From Prolixibacteraceae bacterium (GTDB taxonomy: Bacteria > Bacteroidota > Bacteroidia > Bacteroidales > Prolixibacteraceae), in NCBI GenBank assembly GCA_028683385.1, contig JAQUIJ010000007.1, positions 1 to 64,000 on the forward strand: 64,000 nucleotides of DNA, given 5' to 3'. The notes below the pieces were generated by a model that ran no database searches, had not been told where the DNA came from, and worked only from the letters and a program-made list of their open reading frames with translations. A program made the translations under genes and the position numbers. The stretch's first letter is position 1. Every line of letters starts with the position of its first letter. This document shows, one piece after another, positions 36,752 to 47,360 of the stretch.

Positions 36752-37745
36752 AAATATTCTATCGTTTTTTTTGCTTGCTTTAAATCTATCCTCTTGCATG
36801 ATAACTGATAGTGCCCGAACTACTCAGATTGAAATTATGAAACCCGCATTATTTAATCTTCCTGAGGAGATTAGAACAGTTGCCATCATTAATCGTGCCT
36901 CCTATCAAAGCGACAGTGTTCCTTTCCAATATCTTAATCTGAATAAGATTCAAACGGATACACTAGTTAAATACAGGGCGTTGTCAAATAATTGCGTTAA
37001 TGCGTTGTCCGGTTTTTTCGAAAAGGAAGAATATTTCGGAAAAGTGAAAAATTATCGCGATAGTCTGTCTGTTATCTATTCTTCAATAGAAACTGGAATA
37101 GTTACGCCTGAAGAATTGTTTCAAAAGACAAAATCAGACATTTGTATTTTTCTCGATCGTTTCAATTTTAATGTTGTAGCCATTAATGGTTTTAGTGATG
37201 TTGTTGCAAATGGTGCAGCTCTTTCCTGGTCAATTGCAATTAAAACCGACACTGTAGGCTATTGGTATAATCAAATGGATACCTTGGTTTATGAAGCCGC
37301 TGATTTCCCCTTTAATTTAAAAGATCATGCGAAACTCAATTTGCTTGTCAATAATTCTTCAGAATACCTAGGACGATCTTTTGGTTCAAAAATCGTTCCT
37401 ACGTGGCTGTCGGTTGAACGCCTTTATTACAAATCGAATAATCCCTATATGCTTTTGGCCGAAAAATACGCATTAAACAATGAATGGCTCAAAGCTGCAG
37501 AAATCTGGAATAAACAATCGAAAAATAAAAATCCCCGTATGGCTGCAAAGGCTTGCTACAATATGGCACTGGCCTGCGAAATGGAAGGAAAACTTGATGT
37601 TGCCATTGACTGGCTTGTACAATCTCATTCACTACTAAAGGAAAATAATGAAGATCATAGAGAGAATTGCAAGCGGTACATTACAGTACTTGCCTTACGA
37701 AAAAAGGAGATCGATAAATTAGCACATCAAGTCAGGAATATTTAG
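36738..37745 (+). CDS. DUF6340-like lipoprotein, third paralogue
   Basis: The 335-aa product has lipobox LNLSSC (Cys20). It repeats the family layout: EEIRTVAIINRAS, KSDICIFLDRFNF, KIVPTWLSVERLYYKSNNPYM and the TPR-like EWLKAAEIWNKQSKN followed by ACYNMALACEMEGKLDVAIDWL. The start codon lies within the end of the preceding gene. The end is marked by a bidirectional terminator shared with lgt. Function unknown; a heteromeric envelope complex of the three paralogues with the VWA-like protein is conceivable. Confidence 0.75.
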   Translation: MKPARNILSFFLLALNLSSCMITDSARTTQIEIMKPALFNLPEEIRTVAIINRASYQSDSVPFQYLNLNKIQTDTLVKYRALSNNCVNALSGFFEKEEYFGKVKNYRDSLSVIYSSIETGIVTPEELFQKTKSDICIFLDRFNFNVVAINGFSDVVANGAALSWSIAIKTDTVGYWYNQMDTLVYEAADFPFNLKDHAKLNLLVNNSSEYLGRSFGSKIVPTWLSVERLYYKSNNPYMLLAEKYALNNEWLKAAEIWNKQSKNKNPRMAAKACYNMALACEMEGKLDVAIDWLVQSHSLLKENNEDHRENCKRYITVLALRKKEIDKLAHQVRNI

Positions 37746-37783
37746 TTTGCTTCATACGAAATATTCAGATATAGACATTACTA

Positions 37784-37828
37784 AAAACCCTGAAAACGAA
37801 GCATTTTTGCTAACATTTTCAGGGTTTT
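37784..37828. terminator. Bidirectional terminator between the lipoprotein genes and lgt
   Basis: AAAACCCTGAAAA (37784-37796) and TTTTCAGGGTTTT (37816-37828) form a 13-bp perfect stem with a 19-base loop. A-runs and T-runs flank the stem on each side, suiting both directions. Confidence 0.85.
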
Positions 37829-37846
37829 CAAAATCCGATTCTATTT

Positions 37847-38677
37847 CTATTTTTTGCCTGAAACTACTTGATTTTGGTAAATCACAGGTCCTTTTTTCAA
37901 TGCCCGTATTATCAGGAATATCCCGGTAAGAACAAATGGAATACTCAGCCATTGCCCCATATCAAGGGTCATGCCTTTTTCAAACGGTTCCTGAACTTCC
38001 TTTATAAATTCGATGAAGAACCGAGCTGAGAATACCATGACAAAGAAAACGCCGACCAGCAAACCTTGATAGTCCTTGGCTTTGGTTTTCCAGTACATGT
38101 AAAGCATCACGCCAAAAGTGACCAGATAGCTAAGCGACTCATAAATCTGTGTTGGATGTTTGGCAACAGTCTCGTGGTTGCGTTCGAATATTACTCCCCA
38201 GGGCAATGTGGTTGGAATTCCATAAATTTCAGAATTCATGAGATTTCCTAAGCGAATTAATGCGGCTACAAATACCGATGGAACAACTACCCGATCTAAA
38301 ACCCACAGAATAGAGCGTTTCGACACGTATTTGCTCCAGATAAACATGGCAATAATGATGCCGAGGACTCCACCATGACTGGCCAGTCCACCTTGCCAAA
38401 CGTATAGAATTTCAATGGGGTGCTGCGAATAATAATCCCAACCGTAAAAAAGTACATGTCCTAAACGCGCTCCAATAATTGTAGCAACAATCAAATAGAT
38501 GAACAGACTCTCGAGCCACTTCAAGTCAATATTTTCATGTTTGAACATCTTTTCGCCATGGTTGTAGCCAAAAAGGAAACCAACTGCAAAAAGAAGTCCG
38601 TACCAACGAACATGCACTGGTCCTAGCGAAAAAATCTCGGGGTTAACGTTCCAATGAATAAATGCGAGAATGTCCAT
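37847..38677 (-). CDS. lgt: Prolipoprotein diacylglyceryl transferase
   Basis: Lgt transfers diacylglycerol from phosphatidylglycerol to the lipobox Cys of prolipoproteins in the inner membrane. The 276-aa protein has about seven hydrophobic segments. Its signature motifs are VHVRWYGLLFAVGF, GLASHGGVLG and RLGNLMNSEIYGIPT (the essential Arg-Gly-Asn region), then HPTQIYESL. The many lipoproteins in this window would be its substrates. It is convergent with the lipoprotein cluster and 130 bp downstream of secA in the same direction. Confidence 0.95.
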   Translation of the reverse strand: MDILAFIHWNVNPEIFSLGPVHVRWYGLLFAVGFLFGYNHGEKMFKHENIDLKWLESLFIYLIVATIIGARLGHVLFYGWDYYSQHPIEILYVWQGGLASHGGVLGIIIAMFIWSKYVSKRSILWVLDRVVVPSVFVAALIRLGNLMNSEIYGIPTTLPWGVIFERNHETVAKHPTQIYESLSYLVTFGVMLYMYWKTKAKDYQGLLVGVFFVMVFSARFFIEFIKEVQEPFEKGMTLDMGQWLSIPFVLTGIFLIIRALKKGPVIYQNQVVSGKK

Positions 38678-38714
38678 GTTGTTGATTTGATGGGTTTTTA
38701 AAGAATTTATGGAG

Positions 38715-38798
38715 ATTGGAAACCGGAGAACGGAGAAGGGAAAAAGGAAAACTTCAATTTAATTTTCCTGTCTCCCGTTTCCAGACTCCGGTTTTTCT
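38715..38798. repeat. Imperfect inverted repeat between secA and lgt
   Basis: A purine-rich left arm (AAACCGGAGAACGGAGAAGG, then AAAAAGGAAAA) is followed after a short AT spacer by a pyrimidine-rich right arm (TTTTCCTGTCTCCCGTTTCC, then CTCCGGTTTTT). The arms pair over about 30 bases with small gaps. On the minus strand it could terminate secA. It may also be a genomic interspersed repeat. Confidence 0.55.
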
Positions 38799-38807
38799 AT
38801 TTTTTTC

Positions 38808-41800
38808 TTAGTCTACCAAATCTTTACCGTGGCAAGATTTGAATTTTTTACCGCTTCCACAAGGACAAGGATCGTTCCGGCCAACTCGTTTTTCAACCCG
38901 AATAGGTTGAACATGTTGCGGTTCACGTGGCGCTTCTGGTCGGTTTGACGAGCTTTCAGGCGTATCAGATTTTGAAGTTGACAGTTTACTCATGTCCAAT
39001 CCACGGCGTTCATGTCCTTCGTGAATTTGTTCAGGTTCGCTTACAGGAATATGACCTTTTGCCAAAGTAGAAACAATCTGCTTATTCACCTTGCTTACCA
39101 TTATCTTAAACAAATTGAACGATTCGAATTTGTAGATGAGCAGCGGGTCTTTTTGTTCGTAAGTGGCGTTCTGAACCGATTGCTTCAAATCGTCCATTTC
39201 GCGGAGTTGTTCCTTCCATGCCTCGTCGATAGTAGCCAGAACGGTTTGTTTCTGGTACGATTTGACAAGCTCTTTCCCCTGATTTTTATATGCTTTTTCA
39301 AGATTGGTGATAATCTGGAAAATATGAATTCCGTCAGAAATAGGAACTACGATGTTTTGATACAAGTGTGCTTTTTGCTCATAAACCTCACGAATGACAG
39401 GATAAGCCTGCTTACTTATGGTTTCCATCTTACGGGTGTATGTTGCAACCATTTCGTGATAGGTCTTGTCAATCAGCTCATCCGATTTGATCTTCAAGAA
39501 TTCCTGTTCAGAAACTGGTGATTCCATCGACATCAGACGAATCAATTCAAGATTAAATTCTTCAAAATCACCATTTGCCTGAGATTCAGTAACCAGATTA
39601 TCAATTACATCATACATCGTATTCAGGATATCAACTTCAACCCGCTCGCCAAATAAAGCGTGACGGCGTTTTTTGTAGATGACTTCACGTTGTGAGTTCA
39701 TTACATCATCGTATTCGAGCAAACGTTTACGAATTCCGAAGTTGTTTTCTTCTACTTTTCTCTGAGCGCGCTCAATCGACTTGGTAATCATCGAATGCTG
39801 AATCATTTCGCCTTCTTTCAATCCGATTTTGTCCATGATCCCGGTAATACGATCGGAGCCAAACAGACGCATCAAGTCGTCTTCCAGCGAAACAAAGAAC
39901 TGAGAAGAACCCGGATCTCCCTGACGTCCTGAACGTCCACGCAACTGGCGGTCGACACGGCGCGACTCATGTCGTTCGGTACCAATAATGGCCAAACCGC
40001 CCAATGCTTTCACTTCAGGAGTTAATTTGATGTCGGTACCACGACCTGCCATGTTGGTAGCAATGGTAACCATTCCTTTCATCCCGGCATCAGCCACAAT
40101 TTCAGCTTCACGAGCGTGCAATTTGGCATTCAGCACGTTGTGCTTGATGCCGCGCATTTTGAGGTATCGACTTAATAATTCCGATATTTCAACCGAAGTT
40201 GTCCCAACCAAGGCTGGTCGTCCTATTTTATTCAGTTCAACAATTTCTTCAACAACTGCATTGTATTTTTCGCGTTTGGTTTTATAAACCAAATCTTCGC
40301 GGTCGTCGCGAATAACTTTCCGGTTGGTTGGAATAACAACCACATCCAATTTATAGATGTCCCACAATTCACCTGCTTCAGTTTCGGCTGTACCGGTCAT
40401 ACCGGCCAGTTTGTGATACATTCTGAAGTAATTCTGTAGCGTGATGGTTGCAAAGGTCTGTGTAGCGGCTTCAACTTTAACATGTTCCTTTGCTTCAATT
40501 GCCTGGTGCAATCCGTCAGAATAACGACGGCCTTCCATGATACGGCCAGTTTGCTCGTCAACAATTTTAACCTTGTTTTCGATAACTACGTATTCCACGT
40601 CTTTTTCGAACATGGCGTAGGCTTTCAGCAACTGGTTGATGGTATGAACGCGTTCTGATTTGATTGCATAATTGGTCAACAGATCATCTTTTTTCTCCAG
40701 AACCTGTTCTTTGGTAAGCGCTTTATTGTTTTCAATTTCAGCAATTTCAGAACCAACATCAGGTAAAATAAAAAATGATTGATCTTCAACGTCATCCGAA
40801 ATCAGGTCAACTCCCTTGTCTGTTAGTTCCACTGAATTTTGTTTTTCATCGACCACAAAAAACAGAGGATCGGTTATAATATGCATCATCTTGTTGTTGT
40901 CCTGCATATGGTAATTCTCTGTTTTGGTCATCATGGCCTTGATTCCCTCTTCACTCAGGAATTTGATGAGCGCCTTACTCTTTGGCAAACCTTTGTGGGC
41001 ACGAAGCAGCAAAACAGAACCTTCTTCCCTTTCTTCCTTTGTGGCATTCGGATTATTAAGGATTCGTTTGGCATCCGACAAACACTGATTGGCCAGATTT
41101 CGTTGTGCAGCGTATAATTTTTCAACTTTAGGTTTTAATTCTTCAAACTTCTGGTTTTCACCTTTTGGCACCGGCCCTGAAATAATCAACGGAGTACGGG
41201 CATCATCGATCAAAACAGAATCGACCTCATCCACAATCGAGTAGTGGTGTTTCCGCTGAACCAGATCGCGCTGGCTGATTGCCATGTTGTCACGCAAGTA
41301 ATCGAAACCGAATTCGTTGTTTGTTCCGTAGGTAATATCCGAAAGGTAAGCTTTACGGCGACCTTCGGAGTTTGGCTGATGTTTATCGATACAATCAACG
41401 CTCAAACCGTGGAATTCGAAGATTGGTCCCATCCATTCCGAGTCACGTTTCGACAGGTAGTCGTTTACAGTAACCAAATGAACTCCTCTTCCGGTTAAAG
41501 CATTCAGGAATACGGCTAAAGTAGCAACCAATGTTTTTCCTTCACCAGTTCCCATTTCAGCAACTTTTCCCTGATGCAATACAATACCACCAATGAGCTG
41601 AACATCGTAATGAACCATTTCCCAGGTAATCTCGCTTCCTCCAGCCATCCATTTATTTAACCAGATGGCGTTTTCACCTTCAATTAGAATACTGTTACGT
41701 GTCGTAGCCAAATCCCGGTCGAAATCGGTGGCTGAAACAATAACGCGTTCATTTTCAGTGAATAATTTGGCTGTTGCTTTAACAACTGAGAATGCAATTG

Positions 41801-42125
41801 GAAGAATTTCATTCAGAACCTCTTCTAATTTATCATCTATTTTTTCCTCAAGTTTATCTATTTCCTGATAGATTTTTTCGCTTTCCTGAATATCAACAGT
41901 ATCAACGAGTTCTTTTAACTCAGCAATCCGATCTTCTTCCGGTTTAATCCGATCTTTAATCAGTTCTTTTAAACGGGCCGACTCGGCTCTCAATTCGTTG
42001 TTCGACAACAAACTGATGCGTTCGTATTCTTTTTTGATGAGTGCGAGCAGAGGAGCAATCTCAGCCATATCTTTATCTGATTTTGAGCCGAGAAATTTGC
42101 CTAGGATTTTGTTTATGAATGCCAT
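38808..42125 (-). CDS. secA: Protein translocase ATPase SecA
   Basis: SecA drives preproteins through SecYEG. The 1105-aa length exceeds E. coli SecA (901) but is usual for Bacteroidota. Features are an N-terminal charged region with the typical long insertion, Walker A in [13 protein letters not shown], Walker [21 protein letters not shown]2 with [11 protein letters not shown] and [15 protein letters not shown], the helical scaffold, and a C-terminal zinc-binding tail [13 protein letters not shown] that contacts SecB or ribosomes. It is divergent from the nitroreductase gene. Confidence 0.97.
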   Translation of the reverse strand: MAFINKILGKFLGSKSDKDMAEIAPLLALIKKEYERISLLSNNELRAESARLKELIKDRIKPEEDRIAELKELVDTVDIQESEKIYQEIDKLEEKIDDKLEEVLNEILPIAFSVVKATAKLFTENERVIVSATDFDRDLATTRNSILIEGENAIWLNKWMAGGSEITWEMVHYDVQLIGGIVLHQGKVAEMGTGEGKTLVATLAVFLNALTGRGVHLVTVNDYLSKRDSEWMGPIFEFHGLSVDCIDKHQPNSEGRRKAYLSDITYGTNNEFGFDYLRDNMAISQRDLVQRKHHYSIVDEVDSVLIDDARTPLIISGPVPKGENQKFEELKPKVEKLYAAQRNLANQCLSDAKRILNNPNATKEEREEGSVLLLRAHKGLPKSKALIKFLSEEGIKAMMTKTENYHMQDNNKMMHIITDPLFFVVDEKQNSVELTDKGVDLISDDVEDQSFFILPDVGSEIAEIENNKALTKEQVLEKKDDLLTNYAIKSERVHTINQLLKAYAMFEKDVEYVVIENKVKIVDEQTGRIMEGRRYSDGLHQAIEAKEHVKVEAATQTFATITLQNYFRMYHKLAGMTGTAETEAGELWDIYKLDVVVIPTNRKVIRDDREDLVYKTKREKYNAVVEEIVELNKIGRPALVGTTSVEISELLSRYLKMRGIKHNVLNAKLHAREAEIVADAGMKGMVTIATNMAGRGTDIKLTPEVKALGGLAIIGTERHESRRVDRQLRGRSGRQGDPGSSQFFVSLEDDLMRLFGSDRITGIMDKIGLKEGEMIQHSMITKSIERAQRKVEENNFGIRKRLLEYDDVMNSQREVIYKKRRHALFGERVEVDILNTMYDVIDNLVTESQANGDFEEFNLELIRLMSMESPVSEQEFLKIKSDELIDKTYHEMVATYTRKMETISKQAYPVIREVYEQKAHLYQNIVVPISDGIHIFQIITNLEKAYKNQGKELVKSYQKQTVLATIDEAWKEQLREMDDLKQSVQNATYEQKDPLLIYKFESFNLFKIMVSKVNKQIVSTLAKGHIPVSEPEQIHEGHERRGLDMSKLSTSKSDTPESSSNRPEAPREPQHVQPIRVEKRVGRNDPCPCGSGKKFKSCHGKDLVD

Positions 42126-42324
42126 TATCTGGGTTTTAATTTGATCAAAAAATGAAAGTTACAAATGTAGTCATATTGTTTAAATCTCGAATTGGTTTTT
42201 ACGATTATCATGCCATTGAAAAAAACGACCTAAGATCGGTCAGAATTGCCTTTTTCGAAGAAATAACTGCCAATAAATCAGTAAAAAGTCACATCTATTC
42301 ATTGAAAAGGTGACATGAAGTGAC
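42126..42324. other. Upstream region of secA without other genes
   Basis: Together with the nitroreductase promoter this makes about 300 bp of non-coding sequence between divergent genes. It is AT-rich. I see no ORF or strong structured RNA. Confidence 0.4.
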
Positions 42325-42354
42325 TTTGAATCCGGATTTATTCATGTATTTTTG
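42325..42354 (+). promoter_or_regulatory. Probable promoter of the nitroreductase gene
   Basis: TTTG (42325-42328) and TATTTTTG (42347-42354) are separated by 18 bp. This matches the Bacteroidota -33/-7 promoter pattern and lies 72 bp upstream of the ATG. Confidence 0.55.
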
Positions 42355-42426
42355 AAGTTAAATACTTTTAATATTTTCAACTTTTAGCCGATTTTTACAT
42401 TCGGTATTTATACAGAACAATCAGTT

Positions 42427-42948
42427 ATGGAACTTGATAAAGCGATAAGGAACCGTTATTCAGTCAGATCTTTTACCAGTGAAAAAATTGATCGGAATAT
42501 CATTTTAGAAATATTGGAAGCTGCACGAATGGCGCCATCGGCAGTAAATTATCAGCCGTGGCATTTTATTGTTATTACTGATCCGGAGAATCTGGCTGAT
42601 ATTCATGAAGTGTACCATAGAGCTTGGTTTAGGGAAGCGCCTGCCTGTATTGTAGTTTGCTCAGATCATGGGCAATCATGGAAACGAAAATCGGATGGGA
42701 AAGATTTTGCTGATGTTGATGCTGCTATTGCAATCGATCACTTGGTTTTAAAGGCTACCGATTTAGGTATTGGCACCTGTTGGATCTGTAATTTCGATGT
42801 TGAAATGACCCGAAGAAAACTGCAATTGCCTGTTCGTATTGAGCCCATTGCCCTTATCCCATTGGGATTTACGACTTCAGAAGCTCCGCAAAAATCAAGG
42901 AAAGCCCTTTCTGAAATGGTACATTGGGAGAAATTTACAAGCCTTTAA
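42427..42948 (+). CDS. Nitroreductase-family flavoprotein
   Basis: The 173-aa protein belongs to the FMN-dependent nitroreductase superfamily. The N-terminal RNRYSVRSFTSEKI with its basic phosphate contacts, AARMAPSAVNYQPWHFIV, and the later GIGTCWICNF and IALIPLGF are typical. These enzymes reduce nitro groups, quinones or flavins with NAD(P)H; the physiological substrate is unknown. The final 14 bp overlap the end of the convergent aminotransferase gene. Confidence 0.88.
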   Translation: MELDKAIRNRYSVRSFTSEKIDRNIILEILEAARMAPSAVNYQPWHFIVITDPENLADIHEVYHRAWFREAPACIVVCSDHGQSWKRKSDGKDFADVDAAIAIDHLVLKATDLGIGTCWICNFDVEMTRRKLQLPVRIEPIALIPLGFTTSEAPQKSRKALSEMVHWEKFTSL

Positions 42949-44083
42949 ATTCCTGAAGATATCTCTCCAATCGGTTCAAACCTTCAATTATATTCTCAAG
43001 AGAATTGGCATACGAAAAACGCAAATATCCTTCTCCATTTTCGCCAAAATCAATTCCGGGCGTCACTCCGACATGTGCTTTCTCCAGAATGTCAAAAGCC
43101 AGTTTATACGAATCGGTTGATAAATGCTGAGCATTTACGAAAACATAGAATGCTCCAGTTGGCTCAACGGTAATCCTGAATCCCAGTTCGCGCAGCCGGC
43201 TAATCATGAATTTACGTCGTTCGTTGTAAATGTTTTTCATGTGCTCAACATCGGCATCTGCCTCGCGGAGAGCTGAGATACCGGCACGCTGGGCAACAGA
43301 ACTGGCACAGATGTACAGATTTTGCTGAAGTTTTTGGATTGGGCGCACAAATTCTTCAGGAACAATTACATAGCCCAGCCGAAGTCCGGTCATGGCATAC
43401 AATTTCGAAAATCCATTCAGCACAAAAGCACGTTTGGTAAACTCCAAAATGGAATGTGCCTGATCTTCGTAAACCAGTCCGTGGTAAATTTCGTCTGAAA
43501 TAATATAGGGTGAAAATCCGGCGATTGATTTTAACGTTTCCGGAGAAAGCAGGTTCCCGGTTGGATTCATAGGGCTGTTAATCATGATCGCTTTGGTGCG
43601 TTCGGTAATTGCTGAGCAAATATTCTCAGGCCGGTACTGAAACCCATCTTCTTCGTAAACCGGTACTTTTACCATTTTTGCTCCGGAAAGGCTGATGAAA
43701 TTTGGATAACAGGCATATCCCGGATCGGAAAGGATAATTTCGTCGTCGGGATTGCATAGCGCAAAAAGTACCATTAAAATGGCAGGCGATGTTCCTGAAG
43801 TAACGATAACTTGTTCCGGAGAAATATGAACGCCATAGTTCTTCATGTAGGTGTTGCAAATCTCCTGTCGCAATTCCGGATCGCCCAGACTGTGCGTATA
43901 ATGTGTCCGGCCTTGTTTCATGGCCGTTTCACTGGCTTTTAACACGCATGCCGGAACATCAAAATCAGGTTCTCCAACTTCTAAATGAATAATGTTTTTA
44001 CCCTCTTTTTCTAAAACCGAAGCTCGTTCAAGAACTTCCATAACGATAAAAGGAGTAATGTTTTTGGCCTTTTCAGAAATCAT
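42935..44083 (-). CDS. Class I pyridoxal-phosphate aminotransferase
   Basis: The 382-aa protein is a fold-type I aminotransferase, closest to aspartate/aromatic aminotransferases of the AT-Ig group. Motifs are HLEVGEPDFDVP, TSGTSPAILM, NSPMNPTGN, SDEIYHGLVY and the PLP-binding Lys in FVLNGFSKLYAMTGLRLGY. The second Arg for the substrate carboxylate lies in YLRFSYANS. The amino donor cannot be told apart from sequence. It is isolated, with no amino-acid pathway gene beside it, and overlaps the end of the nitroreductase gene by 14 bp. Confidence 0.9.
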   Translation of the reverse strand: MISEKAKNITPFIVMEVLERASVLEKEGKNIIHLEVGEPDFDVPACVLKASETAMKQGRTHYTHSLGDPELRQEICNTYMKNYGVHISPEQVIVTSGTSPAILMVLFALCNPDDEIILSDPGYACYPNFISLSGAKMVKVPVYEEDGFQYRPENICSAITERTKAIMINSPMNPTGNLLSPETLKSIAGFSPYIISDEIYHGLVYEDQAHSILEFTKRAFVLNGFSKLYAMTGLRLGYVIVPEEFVRPIQKLQQNLYICASSVAQRAGISALREADADVEHMKNIYNERRKFMISRLRELGFRITVEPTGAFYVFVNAQHLSTDSYKLAFDILEKAHVGVTPGIDFGENGEGYLRFSYANSLENIIEGLNRLERYLQEFKGL

Positions 44084-44215
44084 TTTGGTTTTTATTTGGG
44101 AATTCGAAAGTACTCAAGAAATTGCAATTGTAAATATTATTGTAAAAAATAATAGGACGCTTTTCTGATTTAAAATTGAAAAAAAGTAATTTTACTGAAC
44201 TAAAAGATTCGGCAC

Positions 44216-45013
44216 ATGAAGAAGATCTTACTTTTTGGCGTTTTGATTGTATTTACGGTTCAGTTCTCGTTTTCGCAAAAAAATGCCAAACCGATCATCT
44301 CATCGCACAATTTTAGTGGTCAAGCTGAATTGTGGGAATCAATTGGCAACGGAATCCTTAATTATCAGGCTGATGTGATGTATATCTATGGAAAAATCTA
44401 TGTCACGCCGCTAATGCCCGACAGTGCAAACCACAAATTGCCAACATTAACCGAAGCATACCTCTACCCTCTTTACAATCAGTTTAAAAAGAATAGCGGT
44501 GAAATTATTCCGGGATATTCCGGAGATATTTTTCTCATACTAAATTTCACAACTCAACCCGTTCAGATCTATAAACAACTTGCTAATGAAATGCGACCTT
44601 TTTCAGATATGCTGACTTATAAAATCGATGGAACAGTACATCAAGGGAAACTACGCATTTTGATCAAAGACAAGGAGCAACTCGACAAAATAAATAGCAT
44701 TAAGCCAAGCTTTCTGGGTCTGGTAGGCAATTTAAAAGATATTGACCAAAATATCGACTCAAATAAAATGCCATTGATTGAAGTCGATTTCAACGAATTA
44801 ACGGCGTGGAAAGGAATCGGAAATATACCTTTTGAAGATTTCATGAAGATCAAGGCCTTAGTTGATAAGGTACATGCGCAAAAAAAGAAGATTAGTATTG
44901 CAAATTGTCCGTCGTATAAGACTGTGGCCGATCTGATTCAAACATCAAAAGCTGATTTCATAACCACTGCTGAAGCTACACGAATGGCAGGATTTTTTGA
45001 CACAGCCAAATAA
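44216..45013 (+). CDS. Exported PI-PLC/GDPD-like protein with altered active site
   Basis: The 265-aa product has a signal peptide (1-20). The remaining sequence resembles the PI-PLC-like/glycerophosphodiester phosphodiesterase TIM barrels of the AIM6 type. The usual HNDY-like start reads SSHNFSG. The usual E-A-D-V reads QADV, and the later V-x-H reads VTP (IYVTPLMPD). Thus the second metal/acid residue and the later catalytic His appear replaced. Later strands (LIEVDFNELTAWKG, KADFITTAEATRMAGFF) still fit the barrel. It may be a binding protein rather than an enzyme. Family assignment is by eye. Confidence 0.55.
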   Translation: MKKILLFGVLIVFTVQFSFSQKNAKPIISSHNFSGQAELWESIGNGILNYQADVMYIYGKIYVTPLMPDSANHKLPTLTEAYLYPLYNQFKKNSGEIIPGYSGDIFLILNFTTQPVQIYKQLANEMRPFSDMLTYKIDGTVHQGKLRILIKDKEQLDKINSIKPSFLGLVGNLKDIDQNIDSNKMPLIEVDFNELTAWKGIGNIPFEDFMKIKALVDKVHAQKKKISIANCPSYKTVADLIQTSKADFITTAEATRMAGFFDTAK

Positions 45014-45033
45014 TCTGTTCCTTCAATTCTGCT

Positions 45034-47262
45034 TTAAGGGAGATAGGCCACCTTCCCGATAATTTTTTTACCACCCGATTTTAGATGTATAAAATATATC
45101 CCAGCTCTCTTGCCATTGAAATTTAAACTCATTTTATTTAATCCCGTTTGTGTGAAGGTCACGTTTTGCTTTTTTCCAAGCAGATCATAAACTGCAATGT
45201 CTTCCTGGGTATCAATAGCTTCAGTTGTTTCAATATTTAAAGTTGTATTTCCGGAGAATGGATTGGGATAGAAATGCGCTTCAAGTAAGCCAGACTTTGT
45301 TGTATCGACAGAAGCCGTGTCATTAATATTACAGGCTATTAGTTCGGAAAGCAAAGCGGAACCATTTCCTTCCAGGTTCACTGAATTGTATGTTGACCAT
45401 ACTGAGTTGTTTTTAAGGAAAAAACTATTTGTGAAGTCCGATTTCCGGTTTGCCATATATACCACCAACGAATCGCCTGCATTTATTTTCGAAATGTCGT
45501 AGGACACAAAAAAGTTCCCGGTTGTTTTTACCGAATTACTGAAAGAAAGATAATTCATAGCATCGCCGTAAAAATTCTTGAGATAGAATTTTTCATTATC
45601 TGCCAATAATCGCTCAGGCTTATCTGTTCCTTCGTAAACCCGGACACTGATATAGGATGTAGAGTTTGTCGTAGCCAGTTTTACTTTTGCGATGCCCAAC
45701 GAAATGCCCGATAACTCACAGCTTTTAGAGAACTTAAATTGCTCGGCAAATTCAGTGAATCCTGCCGAATTTGAGCCACCATAATAACCCTTTTTCATTA
45801 TTACATCGGGTATCTTAATAATTGAATGAGTATCAGTGTCTTTAAAGTTGGTGACAGCGCTGCAATGTGTCTCTGGTGGATTTAAAGCCATTCCATCAAG
45901 TTTCTCAACATTCGAATTTATCGGATCGAGCCAGATTTTTAATTGTTTGCTGTTTTCTGTTCTGTAGTCCCAAGCCAAAGCAAATTTTTCGAAATAATCA
46001 TTGGTTGGTAATCCTGGTGGGCAACTTGCCGACCCACCTGTAAGTGAGCCAATTAATTGCTTGTTTTGATCCAGAAGCGGACCCCCTGAAGAACCTTCTT
46101 CAGTAACTCCATAGTCCCATCGGAGAATTTTCCAGAATCCATTAGACAGATAACTACTGTTGAATTTTGCGGTTATAGCAGGATCATTGTCAATCGAAAC
46201 TTTCTTGATATCGCCTAATGGGTGGTGAATAGAAATGGATGAGCTTGGCGCTATGTTTTTTCGATTCCAACCCAATAAATAAGGGCGGTAATTAGCTGTT
46301 GGCGTGTTATTGAGGCGAACCAAAGCAAAATCGAGACTATCGAATGATGCTTTGATAGTACTTCCAGATAATGAATGGCTTACATCGCCATCAATTGAGC
46401 CGCAGTAAGGCGATTCGTAGTTAAATAAAAATAATGCCGCTTGTGCCAGTTTTTCCATTTCAGATGGTGTTGGCTTCGGATAATTTTGTGTTTGAAAACA
46501 GTGATAGGCAGTCAAGACATATGGAGCTCCATCTAAAGCAGTATTATTTACCATTGTTCCGGTGCAAATTTCGGTACCTCCAATTATAATTCGGCAAATC
46601 CCATCGCGCACATTTTCCGTTCCGTTGGCTATATCACAATTCACATTTATATTGCAAGAGCCTGAAATACCCAATGGCCGATGATCTTTGGCCACAATCC
46701 CAATATAATCGTGGGCAACTTTTGCAATTTGCAGTTCTCCCCGAAAAGGAACATTAACAGGCTCTTCATATTGAATAAGTAGTTCATCGCCTTCAATGGG
46801 TTCAACGGCAAAAATGTGCTTTTCTGAATTGTTGTCAGAAGTATAAGCCCCTTTTATTTCACCGGTATTCTCACTGATAACGAATAATCGTGCATTTTCA
46901 GGCAAATTAAACTGATCAAAAATCAGGTTTAATGAGTACGCACCGGTTGAACGAATGCGTAATTGCCATACATTTACCTGTGTCGTATTGTACCAAGTTC
47001 CTGAATTATTAAGGTTTAACGATACATCAAAAGAATAAGCAAAACGAAATGGTTTCAGTTTATTCTGATCAGTCTTGCTGTATAATGCTCTCATTTTCAA
47101 ATTGTCAACAGCTGGCATGACAACCAAATCGGTCTGAGATGATCCTGATTTCTGTTTAAGAATTTGAATCGGGGTTCCACCTCTTGAGATTTGACCGCTT
47201 ACCGCAATTGGTAGTACAAGCAGAAGAATTAGTATTGTTTGAAAAGCCGATTTCAAGTTCAT
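45034..47262 (-). CDS. Secreted trypsin-like serine protease with T9SS sorting domain
   Basis: The 742-aa product has a signal peptide (about 1-23) and an N-terminal domain of about 190 residues. A trypsin-like domain follows, with His in VLTAYHCFQ, Asp in SLDFALVRL and Ser in EGSSGGPLLD. A beta-rich region comes next, and a C-terminal type A sorting domain (YPNPFSGNTTLNIET ... GIYFIHLKSGGKKIIGKV). It should be exported by the type IX system and attached to or released from the cell surface. It resembles lysyl endopeptidase-type enzymes. It converges on the PI-PLC-like gene with a 20-bp gap. Confidence 0.92.
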   Translation of the reverse strand: MNLKSAFQTILILLLVLPIAVSGQISRGGTPIQILKQKSGSSQTDLVVMPAVDNLKMRALYSKTDQNKLKPFRFAYSFDVSLNLNNSGTWYNTTQVNVWQLRIRSTGAYSLNLIFDQFNLPENARLFVISENTGEIKGAYTSDNNSEKHIFAVEPIEGDELLIQYEEPVNVPFRGELQIAKVAHDYIGIVAKDHRPLGISGSCNINVNCDIANGTENVRDGICRIIIGGTEICTGTMVNNTALDGAPYVLTAYHCFQTQNYPKPTPSEMEKLAQAALFLFNYESPYCGSIDGDVSHSLSGSTIKASFDSLDFALVRLNNTPTANYRPYLLGWNRKNIAPSSSISIHHPLGDIKKVSIDNDPAITAKFNSSYLSNGFWKILRWDYGVTEEGSSGGPLLDQNKQLIGSLTGGSASCPPGLPTNDYFEKFALAWDYRTENSKQLKIWLDPINSNVEKLDGMALNPPETHCSAVTNFKDTDTHSIIKIPDVIMKKGYYGGSNSAGFTEFAEQFKFSKSCELSGISLGIAKVKLATTNSTSYISVRVYEGTDKPERLLADNEKFYLKNFYGDAMNYLSFSNSVKTTGNFFVSYDISKINAGDSLVVYMANRKSDFTNSFFLKNNSVWSTYNSVNLEGNGSALLSELIACNINDTASVDTTKSGLLEAHFYPNPFSGNTTLNIETTEAIDTQEDIAVYDLLGKKQNVTFTQTGLNKMSLNFNGKRAGIYFIHLKSGGKKIIGKVAYLP

Positions 47263-47360
47263 TTTCTAGTATAAATAGAATTCAAATTTAAGATAAATTA
47301 TCAATCAAGGAATACTTCACCAAAAAGCGAGTAAATTTGATAAATTAAAATAAAGTAGAT

